Positions 51,620-60,539 of a stretch of DNA of 64,000 nucleotides are shown here, piece by piece; the first letter of the stretch is position 1, and every line of letters starts with the position of its first letter. Where the stretch lies: NCBI GenBank assembly GCA_039908535.1, contig JAMOAW010000027.1, forward strand, positions 1 to 64,000, read 5' to 3'. The position numbers were made by a program, and so were the translations under genes. The notes under the pieces are model-generated. The model searched no databases. It worked only from the letters and a program-made list of their open reading frames with translations, and was not told where the DNA came from. The DNA is from JAMOAW01 sp039908535. Lineage in GTDB: Bacteria > Pseudomonadota > Magnetococcia > Magnetococcales > JADFZT01.

Positions 51620-51928
51620 TTAAACGGATTTTTTCCTTTCTTTCAAGACTTGACGCAAGATTTTATCGGCCACGTCCAGGCTGGAGACATGATATCGACC
51701 ATCTTCCAACGCCTCACGAATGGGATCGACCAATTCAGATCGGATATCGGGACTGTTTTGCATGGCTTCTCCTGCCATCCCAATGGTTCTAGAGAGGCTT
51801 GACAGCTCAACGTCATCTTTTCTGGAGGACGACTTGGCGGTGGTTTGTGGAGTGGTGGTACTGGATACCCTTCGACCTGTAAGCCGTCCCAAGCGTCTAA
51901 CATTGGTATTTTTAATTTTTGTGACCAT
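51620..51928 (-). CDS. flgM: Anti-sigma-28 factor FlgM
   Basis: A 102-residue anti-sigma factor. The first half is basic and Ser/Thr-rich, as expected for a disordered exported region. The C-terminal half (VELSSLSRTIG; RSELVDPIREALEDGRYHV; DVADKILRQVL) is the sigma-28 binding part. It blocks FliA until the hook is done and FlgM is exported. This supports the sigma-28-like box before the first flagellin gene. Confidence 0.92.
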   Translation of the reverse strand: MVTKIKNTNVRRLGRLTGRRVSSTTTPQTTAKSSSRKDDVELSSLSRTIGMAGEAMQNSPDIRSELVDPIREALEDGRYHVSSLDVADKILRQVLKERKKSV

Positions 51929-51965
51929 GAACAGGAATTCCCTTTGATGAATAAACTCAGTTTAA

Positions 51966-52004
51966 TAATTTTTTGTTCTGCGTTTTATGCAGAACAAAAA
52001 ATTA
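51966..52004. terminator. Bidirectional terminator after flgJ
   Basis: A perfect inverted repeat: ATTTTTTGTTCTGC, a short TTTTAT-type loop, and GCAGAACAAAAAAT. On the minus strand it touches the flgJ stop codon and ends the flgFGAHIJ transcript, so flgMN needs its own promoter or read-through. Confidence 0.88.
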
Positions 52005-52412
52005 AGGCAGAGAGTTATTTATCGGTTTTTGCTCCACCGAGGTTAAAGAATTTTCATCCGACCGCAATTGATTTAAATGTCCTTCCATCTGTTCAGGGGT
52101 GAGGCGCGTATTGCGGGTGAGTTCATGGAACAAGGCCTCTTTGATGCCGAGTCCCTTTGGCTTTCGACTCATAATATTTGCATATTCGCCGTCGAGCATT
52201 TCATTAAATAATTTTTCGCCAGCACTGTGGGAGAATAGGCTCTCTGCTCCCCCATCGGGAACGGTTTTCCGCATTGAGGCGAGCATTTGACGAATGAAGA
52301 TGGCCTCAAAATCGGCTGTAGCCTCATGGAGGCGTTTTAGATCTTTATCTTGAAGCGTATTTTCTTTGACGGTTGTTGAGGCGGCTGTCAAGCCTGCAAT
52401 GGGCTGGCTCAT
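52002..52412 (-). CDS. flgJ: Rod-binding protein FlgJ (no muramidase domain)
   Basis: 136 residues corresponding to the N-terminal rod-binding domain only: DFEAIFIRQMLASMRKTVP and GEKLFNEMLDGEYANIMSRK. The C-terminal peptidoglycan hydrolase domain of enteric FlgJ is absent, as in alphaproteobacteria, so a separate enzyme should open the wall for the rod. Its start overlaps the flgI stop (ATGA). Confidence 0.93.
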   Translation of the reverse strand: MSQPIAGLTAASTTVKENTLQDKDLKRLHEATADFEAIFIRQMLASMRKTVPDGGAESLFSHSAGEKLFNEMLDGEYANIMSRKPKGLGIKEALFHELTRNTRLTPEQMEGHLNQLRSDENSLTSVEQKPINNSLP

Positions 52413-53560
52413 AGGATTTCCAACTCTGCCTGTAAGGCACCAGAGGCCTTGATGGCCTGTAAAATAGCAATAAGGTCTCTAGGAGTCACGCCAACGCTGT
52501 TTAGTCCTTGGACCAATTCACCGAGGGTGACCCCTTCTTGCATTTCGATCAATTTAGCCTCTTCTTCGGTGGCGTTTACACGGCTATTGGGTGTTGTAGC
52601 GGTTGTGCCACCGCTGAAAGAGTTTGGTTGGCTGATTTGGGGTCTTTCCGATATTTTGATGGTCAAATTACCGTGGGAGAGGGCCACCGTAGAGACGTGG
52701 ACATTTTCGCCCATGACGATGGTTCCGGTCCGTTCATTGACGACGATTTTGGCGGGTTGATCTTGCTCTACTTGTAGATTTTCCAATCTAGAGACAAAGG
52801 AGACCACCTTGCCTAAATACTCTTCTGGTACTTTTATTTGGATGGTTCCAGAGTCGCGGGCCGTGGCGACCGGTTTGCCCATTTGGTCGTTAATGACAGT
52901 TACCATGCGGTTGGCGGTACTAAAGTCTGGATTTTTTAAAGAAATTTGTAAATTATTTTCATCGTTTAGTTCAAAAGGAATTTCTCGTTCCACGATGGCT
53001 CCACCCGCAATACGGGCCACGGTTGGATGATTTTTTTGGACGCTTGAACCAGAATTTCCTTCAGCGGCAAAGCCACCGATCGAGAGAGGCCCTTGAGCTA
53101 CGGCATAAATGCGGCCATCGGCCCCTTTCATCGGGGTGAGGATCAAGGTACCGCCTTGAAGGCTTTTGGCATCACCGAGAGAGGAGAGGACGACATCCAG
53201 ATGACCACCCTGACGGGCAAAGGGGGGCAGGGTGGCGGTCACCATGACTGATGCCACATTTTTGACTTTGATTTTATCGTCAGCGGAGATGCCCATCCGT
53301 TCCAGCATCATTTTAATGGATTGGGTGGTAAAAGCGGCTCCAGAGTCACCCGTGCCATTTAGACCGACCACCAAGCCAAAGCCAGTCAGAGGGTTATCAC
53401 GCACCCCTTCTATATTGACCACATCTTTTAAACGAGCCGCTTCACCCAAGGTGGGGGGAGCGCAAGCCAACAACAGGGCCAGAGAGAAAAAAATTTTCTT
53501 TTTATGAAGGGGAATTTTTTGCGCATCTCTTTCTGTGTTAACCTGAAGTCGTATGAGCAT
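52409..53560 (-). CDS. flgI: Flagellar P-ring protein FlgI
   Basis: About 383 residues from the ATG at 53560. The signal peptide IFFSLALLLACAPPTLGEA is followed by RLKDVVNIEGVRDNPLTGFG and LVVGLNGTGDSG, the FlgI signature. The C-terminus has VTPRDLIAILQAIKASGALQ. FlgI forms the periplasmic bushing for the rod. The order flgF-G-A-H-I-J is standard. Confidence 0.95.
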   Translation of the reverse strand: MLIRLQVNTERDAQKIPLHKKKIFFSLALLLACAPPTLGEAARLKDVVNIEGVRDNPLTGFGLVVGLNGTGDSGAAFTTQSIKMMLERMGISADDKIKVKNVASVMVTATLPPFARQGGHLDVVLSSLGDAKSLQGGTLILTPMKGADGRIYAVAQGPLSIGGFAAEGNSGSSVQKNHPTVARIAGGAIVEREIPFELNDENNLQISLKNPDFSTANRMVTVINDQMGKPVATARDSGTIQIKVPEEYLGKVVSFVSRLENLQVEQDQPAKIVVNERTGTIVMGENVHVSTVALSHGNLTIKISERPQISQPNSFSGGTTATTPNSRVNATEEEAKLIEMQEGVTLGELVQGLNSVGVTPRDLIAILQAIKASGALQAELEIL

Positions 53561-53610
53561 TTTTTCGCTTCTTTTGCTGAAAAAGGGGGGGAGCATGGGA
53601 GTCATAAGGG

Positions 53611-54300
53611 TCACAATACCGGAACCTGGGAGAATACCGAGTTGATCCAACTTGGATTTTGCTGTTGAGCCACCGAACCGTCGCCGGAATATTCGATGCG
53701 GGCATCGGCGATTTGAGTAGAGGCCACGGCATTGCCAGCAGAAATATCTTCGGGACGGATGATGCCTGAGAGTAAAATAAATTGGTTTTCGTTATTGATG
53801 GTGATATCTCGGCGACCTTCAATACGCAGGTTGCCATTGGCCAACACTTCGGTGACGGCACAGGTGATGGTGGTTTTAAAATCGCTCTTCCCATCGGTTT
53901 TTCCAGAGCCGTCATAGGAGTGGTTGCTGGTAATATTGTTTTTGGTGTCATTGCTAAAGAGTTTGTTGTAAATTCCAGCAAGGCCGAACATGCCTGATAG
54001 GGTAAATCCATCCGTGTTATCTCTGGAAAGTTTGGTTGTTGCTTCCCGTGAAGCATCGGATGTTTCCTGGACATTGACGGTAATAATATCGCCGACGTTT
54101 CTGGCTTTGGTATCCAAAAACAAGGTATTACGATCGGTTGTCTGCCAGATAGAACCTTTTTTGGGTGCCAAAAGTTCTGGGGGTTGAGGACGGACGATTT
54201 GTATGGGTTCGATGGGGCGTTCAGCAGCACGGGTCATCCCGCAGCCAGAAAGCCCGACGCTGGTAAGTATTAAAATAACTCCCATGGCATTTTTGTCCAT
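53611..54300 (-). CDS. flgH: Flagellar L-ring lipoprotein FlgH
   Basis: 229 residues from the ATG at 54300. Lipoprotein signal with lipobox LSGC, so it is anchored in the outer membrane. Core motifs: GSIWQTTDRNTLFLDTKARNVGDIITVNV, seen as two parts (GSIWQTTDRN and VGDIITVNV), and ILLSGIIRPEDIS near the C-terminus. An L-ring protein confirms a two-membrane envelope. Confidence 0.95.
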   Translation of the reverse strand: MDKNAMGVILILTSVGLSGCGMTRAAERPIEPIQIVRPQPPELLAPKKGSIWQTTDRNTLFLDTKARNVGDIITVNVQETSDASREATTKLSRDNTDGFTLSGMFGLAGIYNKLFSNDTKNNITSNHSYDGSGKTDGKSDFKTTITCAVTEVLANGNLRIEGRRDITINNENQFILLSGIIRPEDISAGNAVASTQIADARIEYSGDGSVAQQQNPSWINSVFSQVPVL

Positions 54301-54358
54301 TTTTCTTCTCCTGACACGACCTAACATAACCTATTTTTTGAGGGGATGGCCATTTTTA

Positions 54359-55072
54359 TTAATTGTCGACCTGTGCTTCGCCAGGTCCGGTTATTTTGGC
54401 CATAAAACGTTTACGACTCTCTGGGTTGCGAATTTCAATTTGATCGCCGATGTGACCTTTATCCATCGAAATCCCGGTGGTTTGGATGGAGAGAGCACCA
54501 TTGGTGACCCATATGTTGATTTTTTGACCTCGATCCACGGCCAAAGGGCGTTCAAACCAAGCCTCTTGCAGTGGACTTTTCTCTTTGATCAATCGATTGG
54601 CGGATTTGCCGATCAACTCTTCTGGTTTTAAAATCAGGCCTGGATCCATGCGCACCAGCTCCAATTTTTGCCAACGAATGTCTGCTTCTGTCACGATATC
54701 GCCCCGTTTCAGCGTGTGACTGACAACAGGGATTTTTATTTTTTTATTTAAAACAACCGAAACCTGAAAATTGGCTTCTGGGGTGCCATTGACCAAAGCC
54801 GTGACGGGCAGATAGTGTCGACCTGGCGTGCGTTCTTCTGTAGGAAAATCGATTTTCCAGGTTATTTTCCCCTCTTTTAAGGGGAGGCCAAAGCGATAAT
54901 AGACGCTTGCAACGGACAACCCTTCTGGACCTTCGGTTTGCAATTTTTCTTCCAGATATTTTTCAACAGAGCGTCCGACCTCTCCTGGTTCAAGCGTTGC
55001 CGCATGGAGTACGGAGAAGGGGGACCACAGGGTCAAAGCGACCAATAAACCTGTGTTGATTGGTATTTGCAT
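54359..55072 (-). CDS. flgA: P-ring assembly chaperone FlgA
   Basis: 237 residues from the ATG at 55072, with signal peptide LLVALTLWSPFSVLHAA. The C-terminal SAF-like domain has LKRGDIVTEADIRWQKLEL and a final GHIGDQIEIRNPESRKRFMA, typical of FlgA. It helps FlgI assemble in the periplasm. Confidence 0.92.
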   Translation of the reverse strand: MQIPINTGLLVALTLWSPFSVLHAATLEPGEVGRSVEKYLEEKLQTEGPEGLSVASVYYRFGLPLKEGKITWKIDFPTEERTPGRHYLPVTALVNGTPEANFQVSVVLNKKIKIPVVSHTLKRGDIVTEADIRWQKLELVRMDPGLILKPEELIGKSANRLIKEKSPLQEAWFERPLAVDRGQKINIWVTNGALSIQTTGISMDKGHIGDQIEIRNPESRKRFMAKITGPGEAQVDN

Positions 55073-55202
55073 GGTGTTTTTTCTCACTAAAAAATGTTTT
55101 ATCGTGAGATATCTTGCAAAAAATGAACCAAACATTTTTTTCTCCGTTTCCAGGCAGATGAGCTGGGAGACATCTTTATAAAAAACTCATATGAAACAGT
55201 TA

Positions 55203-56012
55203 TCAACGCTTCATAGAAGTCACAGCATTGAGCATAGAGTCCACCGTTTGAATGGATTTGGTTCCGGTCTCATAGGCCCGTTGGGTGGTGATCATATTGA
55301 CCATTTCAGTCACCATATTGACGTTGGATTGTTCCAGATAATGTTGCTGGATGGTGCCAAAACCGTCTGTATTTGGATTTCCGAGTTGGGGAACACCTGA
55401 GGCCACGCTCTCTTTATAGAGGTTATTGCCGATGGCGGTGAGTCCTTCAGGATTGATAAAACGGGCCAGCTGAATCTGTCCAACATTTGGGGATGTGCCG
55501 GGGGGGGTGCTGGTTTTTAAATCAATGCTGCCAGAAGCTTGGACAACAATACCAGTGGTGGTATTTGGATCGAAACCAAGTTGTGCTCCGATCAGCGGAT
55601 AGCCATCAGAGGTGACGATATTGCCATCTGAAGATTTTTTAAAGCTGCCATCGCGGGTGTAGGCGGTTTCGCCGTTGGGCAGTTCGATTTGAAAAAAGCC
55701 TTGCCCTTGGACCATCATGTCTACATTCATGGGATCTTCACTGCTGGCGATGCCGCTGCCTTGGGTAAAATCTTTGCCGACCGACACGACTTTGACACCA
55801 TGGCCCAGTTGAATTCCCACGGGGAGTTGGGTGCCAGCAGAGGAGGTTTCGCTGCCAGCGGCGCGCAAGTTGGCGTAGAGGAGATCTTGAAAGTCGGTGC
55901 GTGAATGTTTAAACCCCGTGGTGTTGACGTTGGCCAGATTATCGGCAATGACGTCCATGTTGGTTTGTTGCGCTTGCATGCCAGTAGCGGCACTCCAAAG
56001 TGCGCGAATCAT
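55203..56012 (-). CDS. flgG: Flagellar distal rod protein FlgG
   Basis: 269 residues, near the usual 260. N-terminal MIRALWSAATGMQAQQTNMD and DNLANVNTTGFKHSRTDFQDL, and C-terminal EQSNVNMVTEMVNMITTQRA are the FlgG signature. AAGGAGTAA provides the ribosome site. It lies 30 bp after flgF. Confidence 0.97.
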   Translation of the reverse strand: MIRALWSAATGMQAQQTNMDVIADNLANVNTTGFKHSRTDFQDLLYANLRAAGSETSSAGTQLPVGIQLGHGVKVVSVGKDFTQGSGIASSEDPMNVDMMVQGQGFFQIELPNGETAYTRDGSFKKSSDGNIVTSDGYPLIGAQLGFDPNTTTGIVVQASGSIDLKTSTPPGTSPNVGQIQLARFINPEGLTAIGNNLYKESVASGVPQLGNPNTDGFGTIQQHYLEQSNVNMVTEMVNMITTQRAYETGTKSIQTVDSMLNAVTSMKR

Positions 56013-56042
56013 AAGCAGTTACTCCTTAATGAATGAGATTTT

Positions 56043-56852
56043 TTATTTTAAAGATCCGATTTGGTTGGCGGCCTGGTTGTCCATGGAATCCAGGGCTTGA
56101 ATCATTTTTTGATAGGTCTCCATGGCGCGGTTGGCATCAATCATGTTGGTCATGCTGCGGATCATGTTAGCGTTGGAGCCTTCTAGAAACCCTTGATGGA
56201 TCCCTTCAGAACTGTTTTCCATGGCAATTTCTGCCCCTTGGGGGGCGGAATAGAGGTTTAATCCGACTTTTTCCAGAGACTCTGGAGGGAGATCAACTCG
56301 TTGGAGCCGACCAATATTGCCTTGTGATCCTGTGATGGTGCCATCTTCAGCAATGTGAATGGGACCGGCATCTCCCACCACCAGCGGGGCGTTGCCCGCT
56401 CCTAAAACGGGAAAGCCATCTTTTGAGGTGAGTTCGCCAACGGGATTGACCCGAAAAGAGCCATCGCGGGTGTAGCGGCGTCCATCTGGGGTGTCCAGAA
56501 CGAAAAAACCTTTGCCTTCCAGGGCAACGTGCAACGGGTTGTTGGTCTGTTGCATGGCCCCTTGTTCCAGGTTGACATGGGTGCCATCGGCTCGGGGATA
56601 GGTCATACGATAGGCGTTAGAGGCTGGATTGGTGAACGGAAAAGAGATATCTCCTGGAGCGCGTAATCCCATAAAGCTGTCGGTTGGCAATGGAAATTGT
56701 TCAATGCCAGGGGATGTTAAATAGGAGTCAAAGGTGATATTATCCTCTTTAAAGCCAGTTGTGTTGACGTTGGCCAGATTGTTGGCCAATACGTCCATGC
56801 GCATTTCGGTACGAAGGGCACCGTTGACGGTTGCGTATAATCCGCTATCCAT
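56043..56852 (-). CDS. flgF: Flagellar proximal rod protein FlgF
   Basis: 269 residues. N-terminal MDSGLYATVNGALRTEMRMD and NNLANVNTTGFKEDNITF; C-terminal LEGSNANMIRSMTNMIDANR. It is first gene of the flgF-G-A-H-I-J operon, with GAGGAG as ribosome site and a sigma-54-type promoter 45-60 bp upstream. Confidence 0.96.
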   Translation of the reverse strand: MDSGLYATVNGALRTEMRMDVLANNLANVNTTGFKEDNITFDSYLTSPGIEQFPLPTDSFMGLRAPGDISFPFTNPASNAYRMTYPRADGTHVNLEQGAMQQTNNPLHVALEGKGFFVLDTPDGRRYTRDGSFRVNPVGELTSKDGFPVLGAGNAPLVVGDAGPIHIAEDGTITGSQGNIGRLQRVDLPPESLEKVGLNLYSAPQGAEIAMENSSEGIHQGFLEGSNANMIRSMTNMIDANRAMETYQKMIQALDSMDNQAANQIGSLK

Positions 56853-56894
56853 AGTGTGTGGCTCCTCATTTTGTTGAGACGTTTTTCAAATTCT

Positions 56895-56911
56895 AAGCAA
56901 TAATTATACCA
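56895..56911 (-). promoter_or_regulatory. Sigma-54 promoter of flgF operon
   Basis: On the minus strand TGGTATAATTATTGCTT, with GG and GC exactly 10 bp apart and TTGCTT at -12. Match to TGGCAC-N5-TTGCW is good. It has the same layout as the flgK promoter. Confidence 0.75.
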
Positions 56912-56961
56912 TAGACCGGTTTTGTTTTTTTGGAACCATTTTTTTGGAAGATAAGCAGATT

Positions 56962-57792
56962 ATGAAAGATAAAAAATTTTCTACGGGTCAAGCTATAGAG
57001 CAATTAGAGGGCTTAATGGCCCGTTTACGTGCCGAGGATGGGTGTTCTTGGGATCGGGAGCAGACCCATAAAACCTTACTGCCTCATACCCTTGAGGAGG
57101 CCTATGAGGTGGTGGAGGCGGTGGAGGTGGGCAATGATTCTGGTTTGAAAGAGGAGTTGGGGGATCTTTTGTTTCATATTGTTTTTCATAGCCAGATTGC
57201 CCAAGAGGAGGGGCGATTTTCTTTGAGCGATGTGATCACCGGGATTACGGAAAAAATGCGTGCCAGACATCCGCATCTCTTTGGCTCAGAGGTGGGAACG
57301 TTGACCGAACCCGCCGCTGTGGTACGGCGTTGGGAGGAGATTAAACAATTGGAAAAAGAGCAAAAACGTCAGGAAAAAGGGAGCGCGAAACATACCCCCT
57401 CCATTTTTGACGGTATTAACAGCCGTCTGTCGGCTTTGCTGTGGTCGAGTAAGGTGCAGCGGGAGATGGCGCGGGTTAATTTTGATTGGTCGAATGTGAA
57501 GGATATATATGCCAAGATAGATGAAGAGTTGGATGAGCTGAAACAGGCCCATCGGCAAGGCGATCCAAAGGCCATGGAAGAGGAGATGGGTGATCTGTTT
57601 TTTGTTTTGGTCAATCTGTGTCGCCATTTAGAGATCAATCCAGAACTCGCCTTGCGTTGGGTTACGTTAAAGGTGCAAAAACGGTTTCGTTATATTGAAG
57701 CGCGGGTGGCTCAGATGGGTCAGTCGGTTGTTGAGACCGATTTGGAACGGTTGGAGGCGTTGTGGCAGGAGAGCAAAATACGAATTGGTTAA
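56962..57792 (+). CDS. mazG: Nucleoside triphosphate pyrophosphohydrolase MazG
   Basis: 276 residues with two MazG domains. The first has DGCSWDREQTHKTLLPHTLE and EEAYEVVEAVE...EELGDLLFHIVFH; the second has DELDELKQ and EEEMGDLFFVLVNLCRHL, the metal-binding Glu/Asp clusters. It hydrolyses NTPs and dNTPs to monophosphates for pool cleaning. GGAAG lies before the ATG. It is divergent from flgF. Confidence 0.94.
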   Translation: MKDKKFSTGQAIEQLEGLMARLRAEDGCSWDREQTHKTLLPHTLEEAYEVVEAVEVGNDSGLKEELGDLLFHIVFHSQIAQEEGRFSLSDVITGITEKMRARHPHLFGSEVGTLTEPAAVVRRWEEIKQLEKEQKRQEKGSAKHTPSIFDGINSRLSALLWSSKVQREMARVNFDWSNVKDIYAKIDEELDELKQAHRQGDPKAMEEEMGDLFFVLVNLCRHLEINPELALRWVTLKVQKRFRYIEARVAQMGQSVVETDLERLEALWQESKIRIG

Positions 57793-57852
57793 AGTATGGT
57801 TTTGTTTTGATCGATATGATATGTATTAAATGCTCTAAATTGGATAAATAAA

Positions 57853-58377
57853 ATGGCTTTACATGTGAGTAGATCAAAAAACAGAGTTGTTGAGAACACC
57901 AATTTGGCTAGGATTATTCGGGCTGTTTTGGTCTTTACTGTTTTGTTGTTGGTTGTTGGTGCCAATCTACCCAAAGAGATTGCCGTGCAAGTGGGGGTAG
58001 AGAGCAATTTTTTATTGGCGGCGTTGGCGGCCATTGTTGCGGTTTGGACTGTGCAGCATATTCATATGTTGTTGGTATCGCTAGTGATTTTTTTATCACT
58101 TGTGGCCAATTTTTCCAATTTTACCAATGCCCCCATTCCAGTAAATCACAGTATGGCCGTTTTGGCCCTGATTGTTTTGGTGGGTGTTTGGATGGCAAAA
58201 AATGTTAGTAAAATTATTGCACTTCTTTTTCTTACCCTGGGCATCGGTCTTCTGTTGCCGCCAGAATACACCACGGTTCTGCACCTTGATTTTGGAATTT
58301 TACTCCCTCTCTTCATTGCCTTGTTGGCCACCCCTATTTTAATATTTCTTTTCAGTAGACGTCAGCGTCTTTCTTGA
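57853..58377 (+). CDS. Small multi-pass membrane protein of unknown function
   Basis: 174 residues with about five membrane helices (VLVFTVLLLVVGANL; LLAALAAIVAVW; MLLVSLVIFLSLVANF; LIVLVGVWMA with IALLFLTLGIGLLL; LFIALLATPILIFLF). No charged residues repeat in the helices, and I recognise no family. It lies 60 bp after mazG and may be co-transcribed. It ends in basic RRQRLS, inside the cell by the positive-inside rule. Confidence 0.6.
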   Translation: MALHVSRSKNRVVENTNLARIIRAVLVFTVLLLVVGANLPKEIAVQVGVESNFLLAALAAIVAVWTVQHIHMLLVSLVIFLSLVANFSNFTNAPIPVNHSMAVLALIVLVGVWMAKNVSKIIALLFLTLGIGLLLPPEYTTVLHLDFGILLPLFIALLATPILIFLFSRRQRLS

Positions 58378-58937
58378 AAAAGCATGTTATCGAGGTATCT
58401 TTAGGAAAGTATGTTTTGCAATTTATCAAGAATATAGGCGAAACGTCCACCTGGTGAAACATTGACTTTAAAAGTCTCTCTAACACGGGAATCAATCTCA
58501 TCCATACGAAAAATTTCTCGAGTCTGTCCGCCAAGATGAATCAGGGGCATAACGACTGCCATTGGGTGATGTTGACGCAGGATGTCCAACTCTGGTACCT
58601 TTCCCTATCGAAAACCTCATCCGCCCCAATTTTGGCTCAATTTCCAGCATTTTTGGAGATGGAGAATTAGATTTTGCTAGACATCGAGGCAGATTTTCGA
58701 GAGAATCAGAAACAATATTGAGGTTTCATCGCTCCAAATAGCCCAATTTTTTTCTGAAGCGGGCAGTGGGCATTGGAACCTTGTCTTTTGGATGTGTACT
58801 TTGAAAACTGAAACTGGCTTTAAATCAGGCAGCTTTCCGCAGATATTGATGTTGCGCCAGTCGTAATTTGTCTCTGAGCCGATTTTATGGACAGATGAAG
58901 ACTCCCTGAATTCATTCTTTTCTGGCGTATCGTTGAT
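58378..58937 (-). pseudogene. Degenerate coding remnants, origin unknown
   Basis: Two minus-strand stretches read like protein but lack starts or are cut by stops. One (about 58405-58610) holds LDILRQHHPMAVVMPLIHLG and NVSPGGRFAYILDKLQ, with a stop just before it. The other (about 58680-58935) is an open run of some 85 codons with NYDWRNINICGKLPDLKPV. I recognise neither. They precede a repeat and a transposase fragment, so the whole stretch up to 59600 looks like a decayed insertion site. Confidence 0.35.
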
Positions 58938-59097
58938 GTATCGGAAAAATAAAAATCAAGACCTTGGGGGGCGGAGAACCGCCCCCCAATTCCCCCCACC
59001 CTTTTTTTTTAATTCTTAAAAAAAAGAGGGGGTCTGGGGGGATTCATCCCCCAGGGTTTGGCCTTTGATTTTTTTTTGCCCGAAGGGCATCATGTTC
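58938..59097 (+). repeat. Full palindromic cassette copy
   Basis: Left flank TATCGGAAAAATAAAAATC shared with the 46895 copy, then all cassette parts, ending GCCCGAAGGGCATCATGTTC. It is nearly identical to the copy at 12904. Confidence 0.9.
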
Positions 59098-59299
59098 ATG
59101 TCGTAAACATCACGCCTATGGGAAAAATTAAAAGCAAGACCTTGGGGGGGTGCACCCCCCAACCCCCCTGCTTGGGGGCTACAAAGTCAAAAACAAAGTC
59201 AAAAGCAACACCTTGGAGGCTCTGCCTCCAAACCTCCGCCGGGGAGCGTGACGCTCCCCGGACCCCTCCAATAATACTTTATTGAACGCAAATTGGTAT
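59098..59299 (-). repeat. Second palindromic repeat type, minus orientation
   Basis: The reverse of the 14320-14446 unit: TCGTAAACATCACGCC on the left, palindromes GGAGGCTCTGCCTCC and GGGGAGCGTGACGCTCCCC, and TATTGAACGCAAATTGGTAT at the right border. It carries an extra segment (GGGGGGTGCACCCCCC and CAAAGTCAAAAGCAA) not in the other copy. Confidence 0.8.
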
Positions 59300-59568
59300 T
59301 AATCAATTCATCCAAAAGACGCTCTAAGCCCGGTATTGTATATTTGGCATGACTTTGATCTCCAGCCAAAACTTCAGCATCTAATACCAATCGCAACCCA
59401 GACACCAAATATGAATGATAAGTGTGAGAAGGATGGCCTGGTTTTTTGGAATTATAACCAACCTCTGCTCCTTCCTGTTTGCCATATAAATGTTTGACTG
59501 TGGTGTCTATATCCAATATCCACGATGTGTTAAGAAGAGGAAATATGCAATTTTTTGGTGGTACTCTA
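59300..59568 (-). pseudogene. IS1380-type transposase fragment
   Basis: About 90 codons without start or end. The motif WILDIDTTVKHLYGKQEGAE, followed by VGYNSKKPGHPSHTYHSYL and LRLVLDAEV, fits the catalytic-Asp region of IS1380-family DDE transposases. The full enzyme is about 430 residues, so about 80% is missing. On its 3' side it ends exactly at the border of the second palindromic repeat. Confidence 0.75.
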
Positions 59569-59621
59569 AATTCCAGTGTTTTTTAAATAAAATTAAAAAA
59601 AACAGTCAGCACCCGGTACTC

Positions 59622-60533
59622 TTAGGCAATCGGTTTCCAATTCCGAGCCAAAGCTTGAGCCTGGGAGAGTTGAGTGGGGTTTAGGGCATCGGTGAGATGT
59701 TCTCGACGATCTATGGCCGTGGCATGGCCTTGCTCGGCGGCGAGATGAAACCACATGTAGGCTTGAATGTTGTCGGGTGCAACCCCTTTGCCTTTGGTGT
59801 AGAGGGTGCCTAACATGTTTTGGGCATCGGCATAGCCACGATCGGCGGCTTGACGCAACCAGTTGGCCGCTTCTTTGTCGTCTTTGGGAACCCCTTTGCC
59901 CTCCATGAAGATTAAAGCAACACTGTATTGAGCCATGGGGAGACCTTGGTCGGCGGCCATGCGAAACCATTTGAGAGCCTCTTGATCGGCATCGGCAAGG
60001 TCATGATCGTTTTCATAGATCATGCCCAGATTATATTGCGCCTTGGCAAAACCTTGACTGGCGGCTAGTTTAAACCATTTAATGGCTTCTGAATCGTTTC
60101 TTGGTACCCCTTTGCCACGACGATAGAGCATCCCTAAATTAAATTGGGCGTTGGGATACCCCTTTTGGGCCGCCAGTTGATACCATTTTTTTGCCTCGTT
60201 GCCATCTTTGGGAACACCGTTGCCGGTATCATATAGGACACCTAAGTTAAATTGCGCACTGATCAAGCCCTGTTCAGCGGCTAGCTTAAACCATTTAACG
60301 GCCTCTTTGTCGTTTCTTGGAACCCCCTTGCCTTGCGAATACATCATCCCTAAGGAAAATTGCGCCTTGGCTAAGCCTTGTTTGGCCGCTTGACGAAACC
60401 ATTTCATCGCTTCTAAATCGTCTTTGTTGACCCCTTTGCCTTGAAGGTAGGTCATGCCAAGAAGAAACTGGGCACTGGCATCCCCTCCTTGGGTCGCGGT
60501 TTGAATTAATTTTTCAAGCTCTTTTGGGGGCAT
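59622..60533 (-). CDS. Sel1-repeat (tetratricopeptide-like) protein
   Basis: 303 residues made of about seven Sel1 repeats of 36 residues, each with A-x(2)-G-x-A-x-A-Q-x(2)-LG-x(2)-Y, a GKGVP segment and A-x-KWF. No signal peptide, so probably cytosolic. Sel1 proteins are scaffolds for protein contacts; the partner is unknown. It lies 6 bp after tex on the same strand and is likely co-transcribed. Confidence 0.9.
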   Translation of the reverse strand: MPPKELEKLIQTATQGGDASAQFLLGMTYLQGKGVNKDDLEAMKWFRQAAKQGLAKAQFSLGMMYSQGKGVPRNDKEAVKWFKLAAEQGLISAQFNLGVLYDTGNGVPKDGNEAKKWYQLAAQKGYPNAQFNLGMLYRRGKGVPRNDSEAIKWFKLAASQGFAKAQYNLGMIYENDHDLADADQEALKWFRMAADQGLPMAQYSVALIFMEGKGVPKDDKEAANWLRQAADRGYADAQNMLGTLYTKGKGVAPDNIQAYMWFHLAAEQGHATAIDRREHLTDALNPTQLSQAQALARNWKPIA

Positions 60534-60539
60534 GATCGG

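Noticed and set aside
53561..53650. Longer FlgI start at 53650
   Set aside because: It would put 30 residues before the signal peptide and run to within 40 bp of flgH; the 53560 ATG leads directly into the signal peptide.
6570..59299. Interspersed repeats as a CRISPR array
   Set aside because: Copies are kilobases apart, palindromic, differ in length and have no spacers or cas genes.
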